Made by a program: the position numbers and the translations under genes
Assembly: GCA_964477035.1 (NCBI GenBank)
Contig: CAYZCW010000013.1
Span: 8,746-72,745 of the forward strand
DNA length: 64,000 nucleotides
Direction of reading: 5' to 3'
From: SLSG01 sp964477035
Lineage (GTDB): Bacteria; Bacteroidota; Bacteroidia; Bacteroidales; UBA7960
The notes under the pieces: model-generated
Databases searched by the model: none
What the model was told of the DNA's origin: nothing
What the model saw: the letters and a program-made list of their open reading frames with translations, nothing else
Part shown: in pieces, positions 51,848-61,225 of the stretch
Layout of the letters: every line of letters starts with the position of its first letter
Position numbering within the stretch: the stretch's first letter is position 1

Positions 51848-54361
51848 ATGGCAAAGAACCGCAGGACAGGGGACAAAGGGGCCGGGCGCAGCGAACACCA
51901 GGCCGGACAAGGACAAAGGCCGGGCCGTCGGACCGGGCGGGGGCGAGACGTCATGACCCGCGACAGCCAGGCCGGACAGGCAGGGGCGCAAACCAAGGTC
52001 AACATCCATGCGCCGGCCGGCTGGAGCCTCCTTTTGTTGCTTTATTACCTGGCGGCAACCTACTTCCCGGCCGCCGGGGCGTTGGATCCCAACGCCTCCC
52101 GCTTCCTGGCCCTGTCGGTGGTGAACCTGGGTGCCATCGCCTGGTTTGCCTTCAGGCCCGGCTTGTTACGCGACCGCCCCCTGTTGTCGGGGTTTTTCAC
52201 CACCCCGCCCGTGATCGCCTGGTCGGCCTTCCTGCTTCTCTCCCTGCTGTCATTCACGAAAGCCTTCGAGCCACTCGAATCGGTCCTGCAGCTGGCCAAG
52301 CTGTTCACTGTCTTTACCGCGGCCTTTGTGGTTGCCCTGGTAATCCAACGCGACCTCCGGATGGTCCATACCCTTGCGGTGGTCCTTGGAGCCGTCTTGC
52401 TGTTCGAAGCCATCCTGGTCTTTTTCGGCGTCCTGCTGTTCCTCGAGGGATCGCTCTCCGCCATCCACGAAATCAAGCTGATGTACGCCAACAAGAACAT
52501 CCTGTCTTCGGCCCTGTTCCTCAAGCTGCCCTTCGCCGTTTACCTGCTCATGTTCCAGCAGGGCACGCTTCGCCGGGTTGGCTGGTTCGGGCTCTTTTTC
52601 GGGATCATGGCCATCTTTTTCCTGGCTGCCCGGGCCTTTTATATCGGCATCATGGCCATGTCCGCCGCCTACCTGATTTTCCTGGGCATGTCCTGGCTCC
52701 GGAAAAAAGACCACGCCACGGCCAGGCTTGCGGGAGGCTATCTGGCCGCCTTTGTGCTGGCCCTGGTGATCGTCACCCTGACCCAACAAAACCTCTACCG
52801 CGACAGGGACAGCCGCACGGCACTCGGTGTGACGCAGCAAATCGCGACCCTGGGAGAGGACGACGTGTCCACCTCCCGCCGCCTGGATGCCTGGCGCTGG
52901 TCGGCAGGCATGATCGGCCAAAACCCCTTGCTGGGGGTGGGCAGCGGCAATTGGAAAATCGCCGTGTTGGAATACGACAACCGGGAGAACCCCGATTTCT
53001 TTTACATGTACAAGGCCCACAACGACCTGCTGGAGCATACAGCCGAAGCAGGGATACCGGCCGGCCTGGCCTACCTGGCCCTGATTGTGCTGGGTGCCTG
53101 GCCTTTTCTGAGGTCACTCACGCGCGGAAGCCGGGGGGAGGCAGACCCCAGGTTCCCCATCTGGCTGCTGGCCGCCGGCGGCATGGGAGCCTATTTTATT
53201 GATGCCCTCGCCAATTTCCCGGCCGACCGCCCCGGCATACAGATCCTGTTTGTCATCTTTGCCGCCTTCGCCATCGCCTCCTGGCCGCGCAGGCAGGAGG
53301 CCGGCAAAGCGCGGGCCTCTTTCCCCATTCTCGTCGGATGGGTCCTCCTTATGCTGGCCGTCACGCACGTGATGCAGCAGAACTACCGGTCCGCACGCCT
53401 GCAGAAACTATTCATCACCGACATCAATACGGGAGGACTCGAACTGCCCGCCACTTTCTTCGCAGGTCAATTTCCCGCCATTCCACGGATCGCCCTGTGG
53501 GGCGGGCCCGTCAGCACCATCGAAGCCCGCTACCTGCTGAACGATGGTAAAACCGCAGAAGCCATAAACCTCCTTCATGGGCGGGTAAGCAGTCCCTGGG
53601 ACAGCCGCCGCGAGTACTTCCTTTCCCGGGCCTATCTTCAGGAGGAGCAAATGGACAGCGCCATGCATTATGCACAGGCCGGCCTGAGTCTGAAACCCTA
53701 CAATTACGAAATCATCAAATTGATCGGGGAGATTATGGAGCGGGACGGCCGTCCCGAGGAGGCCCTCCCCTACCTGGAAGCCTACGTACAAAAGGAGGAA
53801 GGGAACGAGCAGGCCTGGATGGCCCTGGCGCGCCTGTACCAGAGAATGGGACAGGAAGCGAAAGTGCAGCAGGTGGTGGAAAGGGCCCGGGAGCTGTTCC
53901 CTGACAGCTTTCTGACGGGGGAAGGTGAGCAGGAGGCGCAACCGGAGGGCGATCCCACCCCCATTCAACAGCCGCAAACCCAGACAACCCCCACCCCATC
54001 CCCCCACGAACATATCCTGAGGACGGCCCTGACCTATTATGATGCCGACAATTACGCAGAAGCCATCCGTTACCTGGATGAATACATCAGCCTGTCAGAA
54101 TTCAACGAGCACGCCCACGGCATGCGGGCCTATTCCCATTTCCGGCTGGAGCAATACGAGCAATGCATTGCCGATGTGGATGCCATCGACGCCCGAACCA
54201 CGGTAAACTCCTCCCTGATCAATTTCAGGGGGGTCAGTTACGAACGCCTGGGCAACCGGGAAAAGGCCTGTGAGAATTACGCCCGGGCCATGGCGGCCGG
54301 GCTGGAGAACGGCAGGCTGAACTATGAAAGGTATTGCATGGGAGGGGAAACAGGCCGGTAG
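51848..54361 (+). CDS. O-antigen ligase/polymerase-like membrane protein with TPR tail (WaaL/Wzy family)
   Basis: 837 residues from the first ATG. The first 35 are very basic and low-complexity, so MTRDSQAGQAGAQ at 51953 may be the true start. About 12 hydrophobic helices cover residues 55-510. The large periplasmic loop carries the Wzy_C-type signature NPLLGVGSGNW followed by AHNDLLEHTAEAGIPAG. After the last helix there are at least two groups of TPR-like helices (SAMHYAQAGLSLKPYNYEIIKL; AIRYLDEYISLSEFNEHAH) separated by a Gln/Thr/Pro linker. It likely polymerises or ligates the surface glycan made by the neighbouring genes. Confidence 0.88.
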   Translation: MAKNRRTGDKGAGRSEHQAGQGQRPGRRTGRGRDVMTRDSQAGQAGAQTKVNIHAPAGWSLLLLLYYLAATYFPAAGALDPNASRFLALSVVNLGAIAWFAFRPGLLRDRPLLSGFFTTPPVIAWSAFLLLSLLSFTKAFEPLESVLQLAKLFTVFTAAFVVALVIQRDLRMVHTLAVVLGAVLLFEAILVFFGVLLFLEGSLSAIHEIKLMYANKNILSSALFLKLPFAVYLLMFQQGTLRRVGWFGLFFGIMAIFFLAARAFYIGIMAMSAAYLIFLGMSWLRKKDHATARLAGGYLAAFVLALVIVTLTQQNLYRDRDSRTALGVTQQIATLGEDDVSTSRRLDAWRWSAGMIGQNPLLGVGSGNWKIAVLEYDNRENPDFFYMYKAHNDLLEHTAEAGIPAGLAYLALIVLGAWPFLRSLTRGSRGEADPRFPIWLLAAGGMGAYFIDALANFPADRPGIQILFVIFAAFAIASWPRRQEAGKARASFPILVGWVLLMLAVTHVMQQNYRSARLQKLFITDINTGGLELPATFFAGQFPAIPRIALWGGPVSTIEARYLLNDGKTAEAINLLHGRVSSPWDSRREYFLSRAYLQEEQMDSAMHYAQAGLSLKPYNYEIIKLIGEIMERDGRPEEALPYLEAYVQKEEGNEQAWMALARLYQRMGQEAKVQQVVERARELFPDSFLTGEGEQEAQPEGDPTPIQQPQTQTTPTPSPHEHILRTALTYYDADNYAEAIRYLDEYISLSEFNEHAHGMRAYSHFRLEQYEQCIADVDAIDARTTVNSSLINFRGVSYERLGNREKACENYARAMAAGLENGRLNYERYCMGGETGR

Positions 54362-54462
54362 CGATATCGCCGGCATCCGGCCCCGGGCAGCAAAAAAGGC
54401 AGGGCGGCATTCCCGGGCGGCTGACTTCAGGAAGGAGGGGCACAGCCCTGGGGCGGATCCGC

Positions 54463-55479
54463 TCAGGCTGTCCGGAATCCCACCGGGGCCACCTGCTGGC
54501 GGATGAGCAGGTACAAGGCGGCAAGACCGGCCCCCAGCAAAATGAATACCGCCCAGTCCATCCTGCCCGAAAACACCAGGCAGATCGTCAGCAGGTTGAC
54601 CGCCAGTTGGGTGGTGGCATAGGCCAGGGCCACGGCCAGGTGGGGCCAGCCCTTCTCGTTGGCCAGCAGCTGGTAGAGATGCAGGCGGTGCGGCCTGAAG
54701 ATGTTATCTCCCCGGAGGAGCCGCAGCAGGATTGTAATGACCGCGTCGATGCCATACACCGCGAAGAACAGGATCCACCACACCTGGTGGGTGTAGACCA
54801 TCAGTTCGATCATCAGCCAGGAAAGCAGGAAAGCCAGGCCGATGCTGCCCACATCGCCCGCGAAGGCAAGGGCCCTCGGCCGGAAGTTGAGAAAGGAAAA
54901 GGCCAGCACGGCGACAAAGACCGTACCGACCAGGCCGGCCGGAAAGAACGTGGTCCATTCACCCGCCACCACCCCCGGAAAGACAGGCGACAGCAGCCTG
55001 CCCGCATTGTTCAGCAGGCTGAAAGAGCCCAGCAGCACCAGGCTGTACAGGGCCGTGATGCCGTTGATGCCGTCCATGAAGTTGAAGGCATTGATCCAGC
55101 CGATGGCCAGGATCAGGGCGCAGGCGATCCAGTACCAGTACATATCGTAGAGACCCATCTCCTGAAACAGGAGTCCCACGGCCAGCAGGTGCACCCCCAT
55201 GCGGAGGCCGCCGGGCAATCCGCGGAGGTCGTCCGCAAAACTGATCAGGCTGGCCAGCAGCAGTCCTGCCATCGCCCAGGGGCTTTCCCATCCGACGATA
55301 AAAAACCAGATGAGGGCCGCCACGGGAAACACGATGCCGCCCCCGCGCACGGTGGTGTGTCGGTGGGAACTGCGCTCCAGGGGGCGGTCCACGATGCCCA
55401 GGCGTCGTGCCAGCAGCACATAGCCCAGGGCCAGGGCAAGGAGCAGGAAAAAAAGCAGGATATAGTGGGTCAATGGCAT
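54463..55479 (-). CDS. Undecaprenyl-phosphate sugar-1-phosphate transferase (WecA/MraY-like)
   Basis: 338 residues with about ten transmembrane helices. Signatures of the polyprenyl-phosphate HexNAc-1-P transferase family: GIVDRPLERSSHRHTTVRGGGI near the start, SFADDLRGLP (DD motif), NAFNFMDGINGI, and FAGDVGSIGLAF. The C-terminal loop RPHRLHLYQLL corresponds to the HxH motif. It starts lipid-linked glycan assembly at the cytoplasmic face. It is the last gene of the minus-strand operon, ten bases after the sulfotransferase gene. Confidence 0.93.
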   Translation of the reverse strand: MPLTHYILLFFLLLALALGYVLLARRLGIVDRPLERSSHRHTTVRGGGIVFPVAALIWFFIVGWESPWAMAGLLLASLISFADDLRGLPGGLRMGVHLLAVGLLFQEMGLYDMYWYWIACALILAIGWINAFNFMDGINGITALYSLVLLGSFSLLNNAGRLLSPVFPGVVAGEWTTFFPAGLVGTVFVAVLAFSFLNFRPRALAFAGDVGSIGLAFLLSWLMIELMVYTHQVWWILFFAVYGIDAVITILLRLLRGDNIFRPHRLHLYQLLANEKGWPHLAVALAYATTQLAVNLLTICLVFSGRMDWAVFILLGAGLAALYLLIRQQVAPVGFRTA

Positions 55480-55489
55480 GGTGCAGAGG

Positions 55490-56218
55490 TTAGGGGTTGA
55501 GGTGTTGCTTCAGGATGCTTTTATCCCAGTCTGTGGGGGTGGAAGCCAGGGCCTGCAGCAACTCATCATAATTCTCAATCAGGGTGGAGTAGGGTCTGGC
55601 GCTGATTCTTTCCGTTATCGACTGTACCGGAACATAATTGGTCCCCAGGTAATCAAACACCCTCTCCATGGCAGGTTGCCAGCGATCTGAGTCCAGCAAA
55701 TCTTCCTCATACACCACCCGGACATGATCCACCTTTTCCATCAGGCGTGCCTCGTAATCACGAATTTCCAACTTATCCGCAATGGCAGTGATTACCTCCT
55801 GCGGATTCAGTGCAAATTTTATATCCGGCTGTTTCACCCGGGCCGTTTTCAACCAAATGCCTGTCTCCCTGGCCACGAAACCAGAAATGACTTGCTGAAA
55901 CACATCGTTCCGGTGAAGGTGAATGATTTTCCAGTCGCCCGAGAACAGGCTTTTCAGCCTTCTCTGGTTTGCCCGGTACTGGTAGCACAGCAGCTTAAAA
56001 CCCACAATGGGCTTGGGGTTCCTGACCCTGCGATAAAGAAGGAACGGTATCGGCAGTTTGTAGATTACATGCCTCTTCCACAGGGGCTTGCTCTTTAAGA
56101 GGTTCTGGTTAAATAACTCATAATCACAATGCACGTCCGGATGCGACTTTAAAAGGTTCACCAGCAGGTTGCTTCCGGAGCGTCCCTGGCAGAAGATGAA
56201 GAATTTTGTTTTGCTCAT
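55490..56218 (-). CDS. Sulfotransferase family protein
   Basis: 242 residues. The PAPS 5'-phosphosulfate loop is FCQGRSGSNLLVNLL at residues 9-23 and the 3'-phosphate site is IHLHRNDVFQQVISG, as in bacterial sulfotransferases. The family transfers sulfate from PAPS to a sugar or lipid hydroxyl. It resembles the N-terminal half of the next upstream gene (GRSGSxLxxxLxxxHPDxHCDxEL, RPYSxxxxNxDEL), so the two are probably paralogues acting on different positions of the same glycan. Confidence 0.85.
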   Translation of the reverse strand: MSKTKFFIFCQGRSGSNLLVNLLKSHPDVHCDYELFNQNLLKSKPLWKRHVIYKLPIPFLLYRRVRNPKPIVGFKLLCYQYRANQRRLKSLFSGDWKIIHLHRNDVFQQVISGFVARETGIWLKTARVKQPDIKFALNPQEVITAIADKLEIRDYEARLMEKVDHVRVVYEEDLLDSDRWQPAMERVFDYLGTNYVPVQSITERISARPYSTLIENYDELLQALASTPTDWDKSILKQHLNP

Positions 56219-56290
56219 TTGTTTGACGAATTAAGGTAACGAGTCAACGGCATGGCAATGGACTCCGGGGCTGGGATAATCCCTCCGCTT
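56219..56290. other. Short gap between the two sulfotransferase genes
   Basis: 72 bases, the longest break within the 54.5-62.4 kb minus-strand run. No terminator or promoter was recognised. Confidence 0.5.
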
Positions 56291-57997
56291 TTATGGTTTT
56301 TCATCGGATGGGGCGAGCTCCAGTGTCTGCAGCATCGCCTGCCGGATGGATGCTGGCATATGTTCCGTCTCCAGGGCGGCCTTCAGCTTGTCATTCGACA
56401 CAACGAATGAGCCGGTAAGCTTGCGCAATCTCTGGCTGTTCAGCGGCAGCGGCAGGAAGTCCCCCAGCCTGGCGGCCAGGCGGATGAGCGGGCGGGGCAG
56501 CTTCCATATCCAGGGCTTGTGACCGAGCGACTTCGCGATGAGGCGGACCAGCTCGTTGGTCGACAGGGCCTCGTCGTCGGCCAGGTGGTAGATGCCCGAA
56601 GGCACGGGCCCGGTCAGGATCCCTTTCACGGCGAAAGCCACGTTTTGGATGGAAGCGAAAGAGCGGCGGTTGTCGAAGGCCCCCAGGGGCCAGGGCCACC
56701 GCCGCTTCACCAGGTCGACCAACAGGTTCATATTGCCTTTGTTGCCCGGTCCGTAGATCATGGCAGGACGCAGGATAATGACCCGTTTATCCGGGTGTTC
56801 TGTCAGGGGCTGCAGGAGGTATTCCTCGGCCTCCCGCTTGGAACGGCCGTAGACGGACTGCGGACGGGCGGGATGGGCCTCCGTGAGGACCGCCCCGTGG
56901 GGCAGCTCATCGGCCGCGGCCAGGACCGAGCTGAAAAATATAAAGGTGCGGGCCTCCGAGCGCAGAAAATCATCGAAGATGCGGCGGGTCAGGTCGACAT
57001 TGGCCTCCCGGTAGGTTTGTTCCGAGGCGTACCCACTCACGTCGTGCGCCATGCCCGCCAGGTGGATGACGGCATCGACGGGCGGGAGGTGGTCCAGTTC
57101 TGCATAGGAAATCATGTCACCAACCGGCCTTCTGGAAAGGCCGGCAAACCGGAAATCGTCCTGAAGCAGCCCCCAAAGGCTGCTTCCTACGTAGCCGGAA
57201 GCGCCGGTGAGCAGGACCGCAGGACGGTCACCATCAGGGTTGGCGAGGCCATGGTCCGGCTCTTTTTGCTCCAGCAGGTATGCATAGCGACTGCGTTTAA
57301 CCACTTCCATCAATTCGTCGTGGTTGCTCACAATCTCCGAATAAGGCCGGGGATAGGTCTTGATCAGGGAAGATCGCACTGGTACAACATCGACACCCAG
57401 AAAGCCAAATACCTTTTCCATCGTACCGGACCAGCAGCCCTCGCATTCCAGCATGTCTTCATAGACCACCTCCAGGTGGGGAATTCCCTGAAGGGCCTTT
57501 CCTTCCCGGTCGCGCCAGGAAACAAAGACCATGATTTCGTGCAGCAATTCCTCCGGGGTGATGGTTATGCGTGGAAACGGGGCGTCTCCCGTGCTATCCT
57601 TTCGACGGTGCCAGCGATCGGTATTCCGGGCAATGATGTTGGAAAACGCCTGGTTCAGAAGGTTCCGTCTCCTGACATAGATGATCTTCCATCCCGCCCT
57701 GTATAGCTGCTGCACCCTACGTTCCACTTTTCTTATATGGTAGGGGAAAAGGGTGAATCCATACACCTTGTTTTTCCGGTTAAGAAAGCGCCGGTAGCGG
57801 AACAACGGCCAGGGGAAAAACCAATAAAGCCTTCGCGGCCATGGATGGCCGACATGCCTGTAGTTTGGGTTCATCAGTTCCCCGTCACAATGCAAGTCGG
57901 GGTGGCAGTTGAGCAGTTCTTCCATCAGGGTGCTGCCCGAACGGCCCGGGCTCAGTAAAACAAATTTACCCCTTTTTACACCTTTCCTCCCTGTCAT
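56291..57997 (-). CDS. Sulfotransferase-NAD-dependent sugar epimerase/dehydratase fusion
   Basis: 568 residues. Residues 1-240 form a sulfotransferase (LLSPGRSGSTLMEELL; IIYVRRRNLLNQAFSNI). From about residue 258 an extended SDR of the GalE/WcaG type follows: VLLTGASGYVGSSL (NAD site), VDAVIHLAGMAHDV, FFSSVLAAAD, and the catalytic SVYGRSKREAEEYL (YxxxK). Both halves look intact, so one chain could modify and sulfate the same sugar pathway. It overlaps the preceding gene by 4 bases. I know of no characterised enzyme with this fusion. A frame error joining two genes is unlikely, because a fusion still needs loss of a stop and start in frame. Confidence 0.87.
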   Translation of the reverse strand: MTGRKGVKRGKFVLLSPGRSGSTLMEELLNCHPDLHCDGELMNPNYRHVGHPWPRRLYWFFPWPLFRYRRFLNRKNKVYGFTLFPYHIRKVERRVQQLYRAGWKIIYVRRRNLLNQAFSNIIARNTDRWHRRKDSTGDAPFPRITITPEELLHEIMVFVSWRDREGKALQGIPHLEVVYEDMLECEGCWSGTMEKVFGFLGVDVVPVRSSLIKTYPRPYSEIVSNHDELMEVVKRSRYAYLLEQKEPDHGLANPDGDRPAVLLTGASGYVGSSLWGLLQDDFRFAGLSRRPVGDMISYAELDHLPPVDAVIHLAGMAHDVSGYASEQTYREANVDLTRRIFDDFLRSEARTFIFFSSVLAAADELPHGAVLTEAHPARPQSVYGRSKREAEEYLLQPLTEHPDKRVIILRPAMIYGPGNKGNMNLLVDLVKRRWPWPLGAFDNRRSFASIQNVAFAVKGILTGPVPSGIYHLADDEALSTNELVRLIAKSLGHKPWIWKLPRPLIRLAARLGDFLPLPLNSQRLRKLTGSFVVSNDKLKAALETEHMPASIRQAMLQTLELAPSDEKP

Positions 57998-59808
57998 TGG
58001 CTTGATCCCTGATTTGCCCTCTTGCGCTCCAGAAACTTTTTGAATACCTGCAGGATATTTAGTTCCACCAGGTCCCTGCCCTCGGTCATGTTGCCCCCGT
58101 GACGCGTGACGTACAAGGTCACCTCGTCCAGCTTTTTCATGCGGAGGCCCGCCTCCCTGGCCCGGTTGAACCAGTCGCTGTCCTCCCCAAACCGCAGACC
58201 GGAGTCGTACATCCCGATGCGGGCAAACGCCCTTTTGCGGTACAGTCCTGCACCGATATAATCCGGGAAGGATTCGTGCGGGCTTCCCAGAAATTCCGTC
58301 CTGCCCTCTTCATCCTCAGAAACAAGTTGGGCATGGCCCCTCACAAGGTCTAGCCCGGGGTTCTGCAACAACTCCCCGAGCAGCAGGGACAGGTTGTTGG
58401 GCGGCCAGTAATCGTCCGCATCGAGAAAAGCGATGATCTCTCCCGAGGCATTCAGGACACCCCGGTTTCGGGCAGCGGCCGGGCCCTGGTTTGGCTGATG
58501 GAAATACCTCATGTCCACATCGATGGCATGGAGGATTTCCGCTGTGCGGTCGGTCGACTCATCGTCCACCACAATGAGTTCAATGGCCGGATAATCCTGC
58601 GACAGAATGTTTTCAATGGCCCGGGCGATGAATTTTTCCCCGTTGTAAACCGGGATGATCACCGTAATCAGCGGGTTGTCGCCCGCCCCGCCTATCCGGC
58701 CCGGAGGCAGCCCTTTTCCCCCGAAGTCTATTCGGACCTGGGGCGGCGTGAGGGAGGTTTGCAGTGAACGGCGGACCGTGGCAGGAACGCAGTCACGATG
58801 GCTCCCCAGCAGGAGGGTATGACAGGGAAGGCGCTCTACGAGTCCTCCCAGATAATCATGCGTCTCATGCCCGGCCCCTGGCAACTGGGCCATGGTGGTA
58901 AACGACATGGAGCGATGAATCTGCCAGTATGAAGCCGGCACAAGGTCAGGGGCTCTCCGGTCGCATACCCTGGGTGTCAGAATGGCCTTCAGGGGTAAGG
59001 TATCCACGATTTGTCCCTTGCGGCCGGGGAGCAGAAAAATGGTTTCCTTTTCCGGACGCCGGTGAAAGCCTGCCCGGGGAAGACCGTTTAGTCCCGGGAA
59101 GCGCTGCATGTCGGCCGGACTCAGCTTGGCAGTGCAGTACAGGCTGAACACCTGGGGTATGGGGTCTTTGGCCACCACCACGTAATCGTCACCCAGGTAC
59201 AGCCAGCCATCTTCCAGGCAGCGCAGGGCGGTGGATGACTTGCCGGACCCGCCCCTGCCCGTCACAAGGACGGCCCCTTCCGGGTTTCCGATGGCTGCCG
59301 CATGGACCAGCTGACGTCCGTTCATTTGCATCCACCAGTGAAACAAGGTGCGGAAGGGAGAGGAATAAACCCAGTAGGGAAAATGCCTGGGCGAACGCAC
59401 CCAGTAGATTCCGGTCCGGCCCTGCGTATCCATGAGATTCACGGAATACTCGCTGTAGTGGAAGGCTGTACGGAAGCGTTTGCTATCAAACCCCCATATA
59501 TCGCCCCGGTCGGTGAAGTCCTTGCGCAAACACGGTGGAGGCGGGGCTTTCTGCCCGGTCGACTCCGTATCCCACACATGCAGCACCAGATCCGGATCCG
59601 GCACCGCATCCGTGACGAGGTGCTGCAAGGCGGGCGTCAGGTAAGGCAACAGTGCCTCCCCGGCAAATTTCAGGCAAACCACGGTTCCGGCGATCCGGTA
59701 ATAGCGGCAGATGGTCCCTGTTGCCGCTTCGGCCCGGAGGGCAGCCTCCATGAAAGAAAGGTAAAAAGCCCTTTGATCCTCCTCGGTCCTGGGTGCTCTG
59801 ATAATCAT
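57994..59808 (-). CDS. HPr-kinase-like ATP-binding domain fused to a family 2 glycosyltransferase
   Basis: 604 residues. Residues 1-365 resemble HprK-related proteins found beside PqqD-like genes. The P-loop VLVTGRGGSGKSSTALRCL is at about residue 185, followed by YLGDDYVVV (the Asp-Asp pair of HPr-kinase-like Walker B) and PLKAILTPRV. Residues about 375-604 are a GT-A glycosyltransferase: PLITVIIPVYNGEKFI, VVDDESTDRT, NQGPAAARNRGV, and the DxD-like FLDADDYWPP. It overlaps neighbours by 4 bases at both ends. A kinase controlling or priming the glycosyl transfer, or peptide phosphorylation as in lasso-peptide kinases, are possible roles; neither is proven. Confidence 0.85.
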   Translation of the reverse strand: MIIRAPRTEEDQRAFYLSFMEAALRAEAATGTICRYYRIAGTVVCLKFAGEALLPYLTPALQHLVTDAVPDPDLVLHVWDTESTGQKAPPPPCLRKDFTDRGDIWGFDSKRFRTAFHYSEYSVNLMDTQGRTGIYWVRSPRHFPYWVYSSPFRTLFHWWMQMNGRQLVHAAAIGNPEGAVLVTGRGGSGKSSTALRCLEDGWLYLGDDYVVVAKDPIPQVFSLYCTAKLSPADMQRFPGLNGLPRAGFHRRPEKETIFLLPGRKGQIVDTLPLKAILTPRVCDRRAPDLVPASYWQIHRSMSFTTMAQLPGAGHETHDYLGGLVERLPCHTLLLGSHRDCVPATVRRSLQTSLTPPQVRIDFGGKGLPPGRIGGAGDNPLITVIIPVYNGEKFIARAIENILSQDYPAIELIVVDDESTDRTAEILHAIDVDMRYFHQPNQGPAAARNRGVLNASGEIIAFLDADDYWPPNNLSLLLGELLQNPGLDLVRGHAQLVSEDEEGRTEFLGSPHESFPDYIGAGLYRKRAFARIGMYDSGLRFGEDSDWFNRAREAGLRMKKLDEVTLYVTRHGGNMTEGRDLVELNILQVFKKFLERKRANQGSSQ

Positions 59809-60521
59809 ATATTTTTTCCGGATTGGGACCGGGACTCCCGGTTTCGTTTCAGATGGTCCCTGAGAACGCGCAGGTAATCGGCCGAATGTTCCCTGCTCAC
59901 AATGCCGTGGTTGCCACCATGTATCCTCCTCCGGTAGAACACCTCCTGAAGCACCCTGTGTGTCAGCCCAAGGTGTTTGGCGCGCATGAACCAGTCGTTG
60001 AACTGTCCCGTCTTCAAGGACTCGTCAAACAAACCCACCTTTAAAAACAAGGACCGCCTGATCAGCAAGGTGCCGGAGTGAATCCCTTGTTCAGGGGCCA
60101 GGGGGATCTTGTACCGCCCCTTCAGCTCCTCTTCCTTTTCCGGGGTAAAAAACTGCTCCAGGCTGGTAAACACCATGTCGGGAGAGGGCTTCTGACGAAG
60201 GACCTCCAGTTGCACTTTCAATTTCCCCGGCAACCAGTAATCGTCTGCATCAAGAAAAGCAAGGTACTCTCCCTTTGCCTCCTGCACCCCGCGATTCATG
60301 GTTTCGGAAATCCCGGAATGGACTTTGCGGATGCAGCGCAGGCGTGACCCATATTGTGCCGCAATGAACGGGGTGTCGTCGGTCGAGCCGTCGTCCACCA
60401 CGATCAGCTCCGACCGCATCGTATCCTGTGACAGGACACTGTCGATGGCCTCACCAATGTAGCTCGCCCCATTGTATACCGGGATGACCGTACTTAGCAG
60501 CACCTCCTCCCCTTTCTTCAT
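59805..60521 (-). CDS. Family 2 glycosyltransferase
   Basis: 238 residues. GT-A motifs: STVIPVYNGASYIGEAIDSV, VVDDGSTDDT, and YLAFLDADDYWLPGK (DxD). It is close in sequence to the glycosyltransferase half of the next gene and to the gene upstream, suggesting local duplication. 4-base overlaps on both sides mean translational coupling. Sugar donor unknown. Confidence 0.92.
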   Translation of the reverse strand: MKKGEEVLLSTVIPVYNGASYIGEAIDSVLSQDTMRSELIVVDDGSTDDTPFIAAQYGSRLRCIRKVHSGISETMNRGVQEAKGEYLAFLDADDYWLPGKLKVQLEVLRQKPSPDMVFTSLEQFFTPEKEEELKGRYKIPLAPEQGIHSGTLLIRRSLFLKVGLFDESLKTGQFNDWFMRAKHLGLTHRVLQEVFYRRRIHGGNHGIVSREHSADYLRVLRDHLKRNRESRSQSGKNI

Positions 60522-61225
60522 GTGTTTGTATTTTTCTTTCGTTCCAGGCCTTCCCGGATCATTTTGAATACATTCTCCCTGTTGGACCCTGCAGTCGCCC
60601 TGAAGGTCAGGCTCCCGGGATGGATTCTGCGCCGGATGACCGGCCGGGCAAGATGGGCTTTCTTAACCTGCATCCCGTTGGCCCGGTGAAGCCATTCCGT
60701 ATCCTCGCCTTTTCGGTAGCCCGGATTAAACAGTCCGACCCTGGAGAAACAATCCCTGCGGGCCGTCATAACTCCTGTGGCAGCACCCGTGACTGGTTTT
60801 CCGAGCCACTCCGGACGAATCAGCGGAGGCCTTTCCATCCCTTTTTCCAGGAACATAATCATCTCACCCAATAAATATTGCACTTCGGGGTCTTCCTCCA
60901 TCTTCCGGAAAGATTCTATGAACCGCCCCGGCAGCCAGATGTCATCGCTGTCCAGGAAGGCAATGTACCGGCCGCGGGCCAGCCCGATGCCCGTGTTGCG
61001 CGCCACCGCCACGCCCTGGTTCTCCTGGAAGTGATACCGTACACCGGGGAAGTCTCTTACAACGGCGGCGGTCCCATCCGACGAACCATCATCCACCACA
61101 ATGAGCTCGAAGGATTCCCATGGATCGGCCAGCACGCTTTCCAGGGCCTCCCGAAGGTATTTCTCCCCGTTGTATACGGGAATGATCACGCTGAATTCAG
61201 GCGTGCCGGAGCTTTTGTTCATCAT
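60518..61225 (-). CDS. Family 2 glycosyltransferase
   Basis: About 235 residues from MMNKSSGTPEFSV; an ATG 14 codons further upstream would deepen the overlap with the nucleotidyltransferase gene from 29 to 71 bases, so I prefer the shorter start. Motifs: SVIIPVYNGEKYLREALESV, VVDDGSSDGT, NQGVAVARNTGI, and YIAFLDSDDIWLPG. It is the second of three related glycosyltransferase modules in tandem. Confidence 0.91.
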   Translation of the reverse strand: MMNKSSGTPEFSVIIPVYNGEKYLREALESVLADPWESFELIVVDDGSSDGTAAVVRDFPGVRYHFQENQGVAVARNTGIGLARGRYIAFLDSDDIWLPGRFIESFRKMEEDPEVQYLLGEMIMFLEKGMERPPLIRPEWLGKPVTGAATGVMTARRDCFSRVGLFNPGYRKGEDTEWLHRANGMQVKKAHLARPVIRRRIHPGSLTFRATAGSNRENVFKMIREGLERKKNTNT

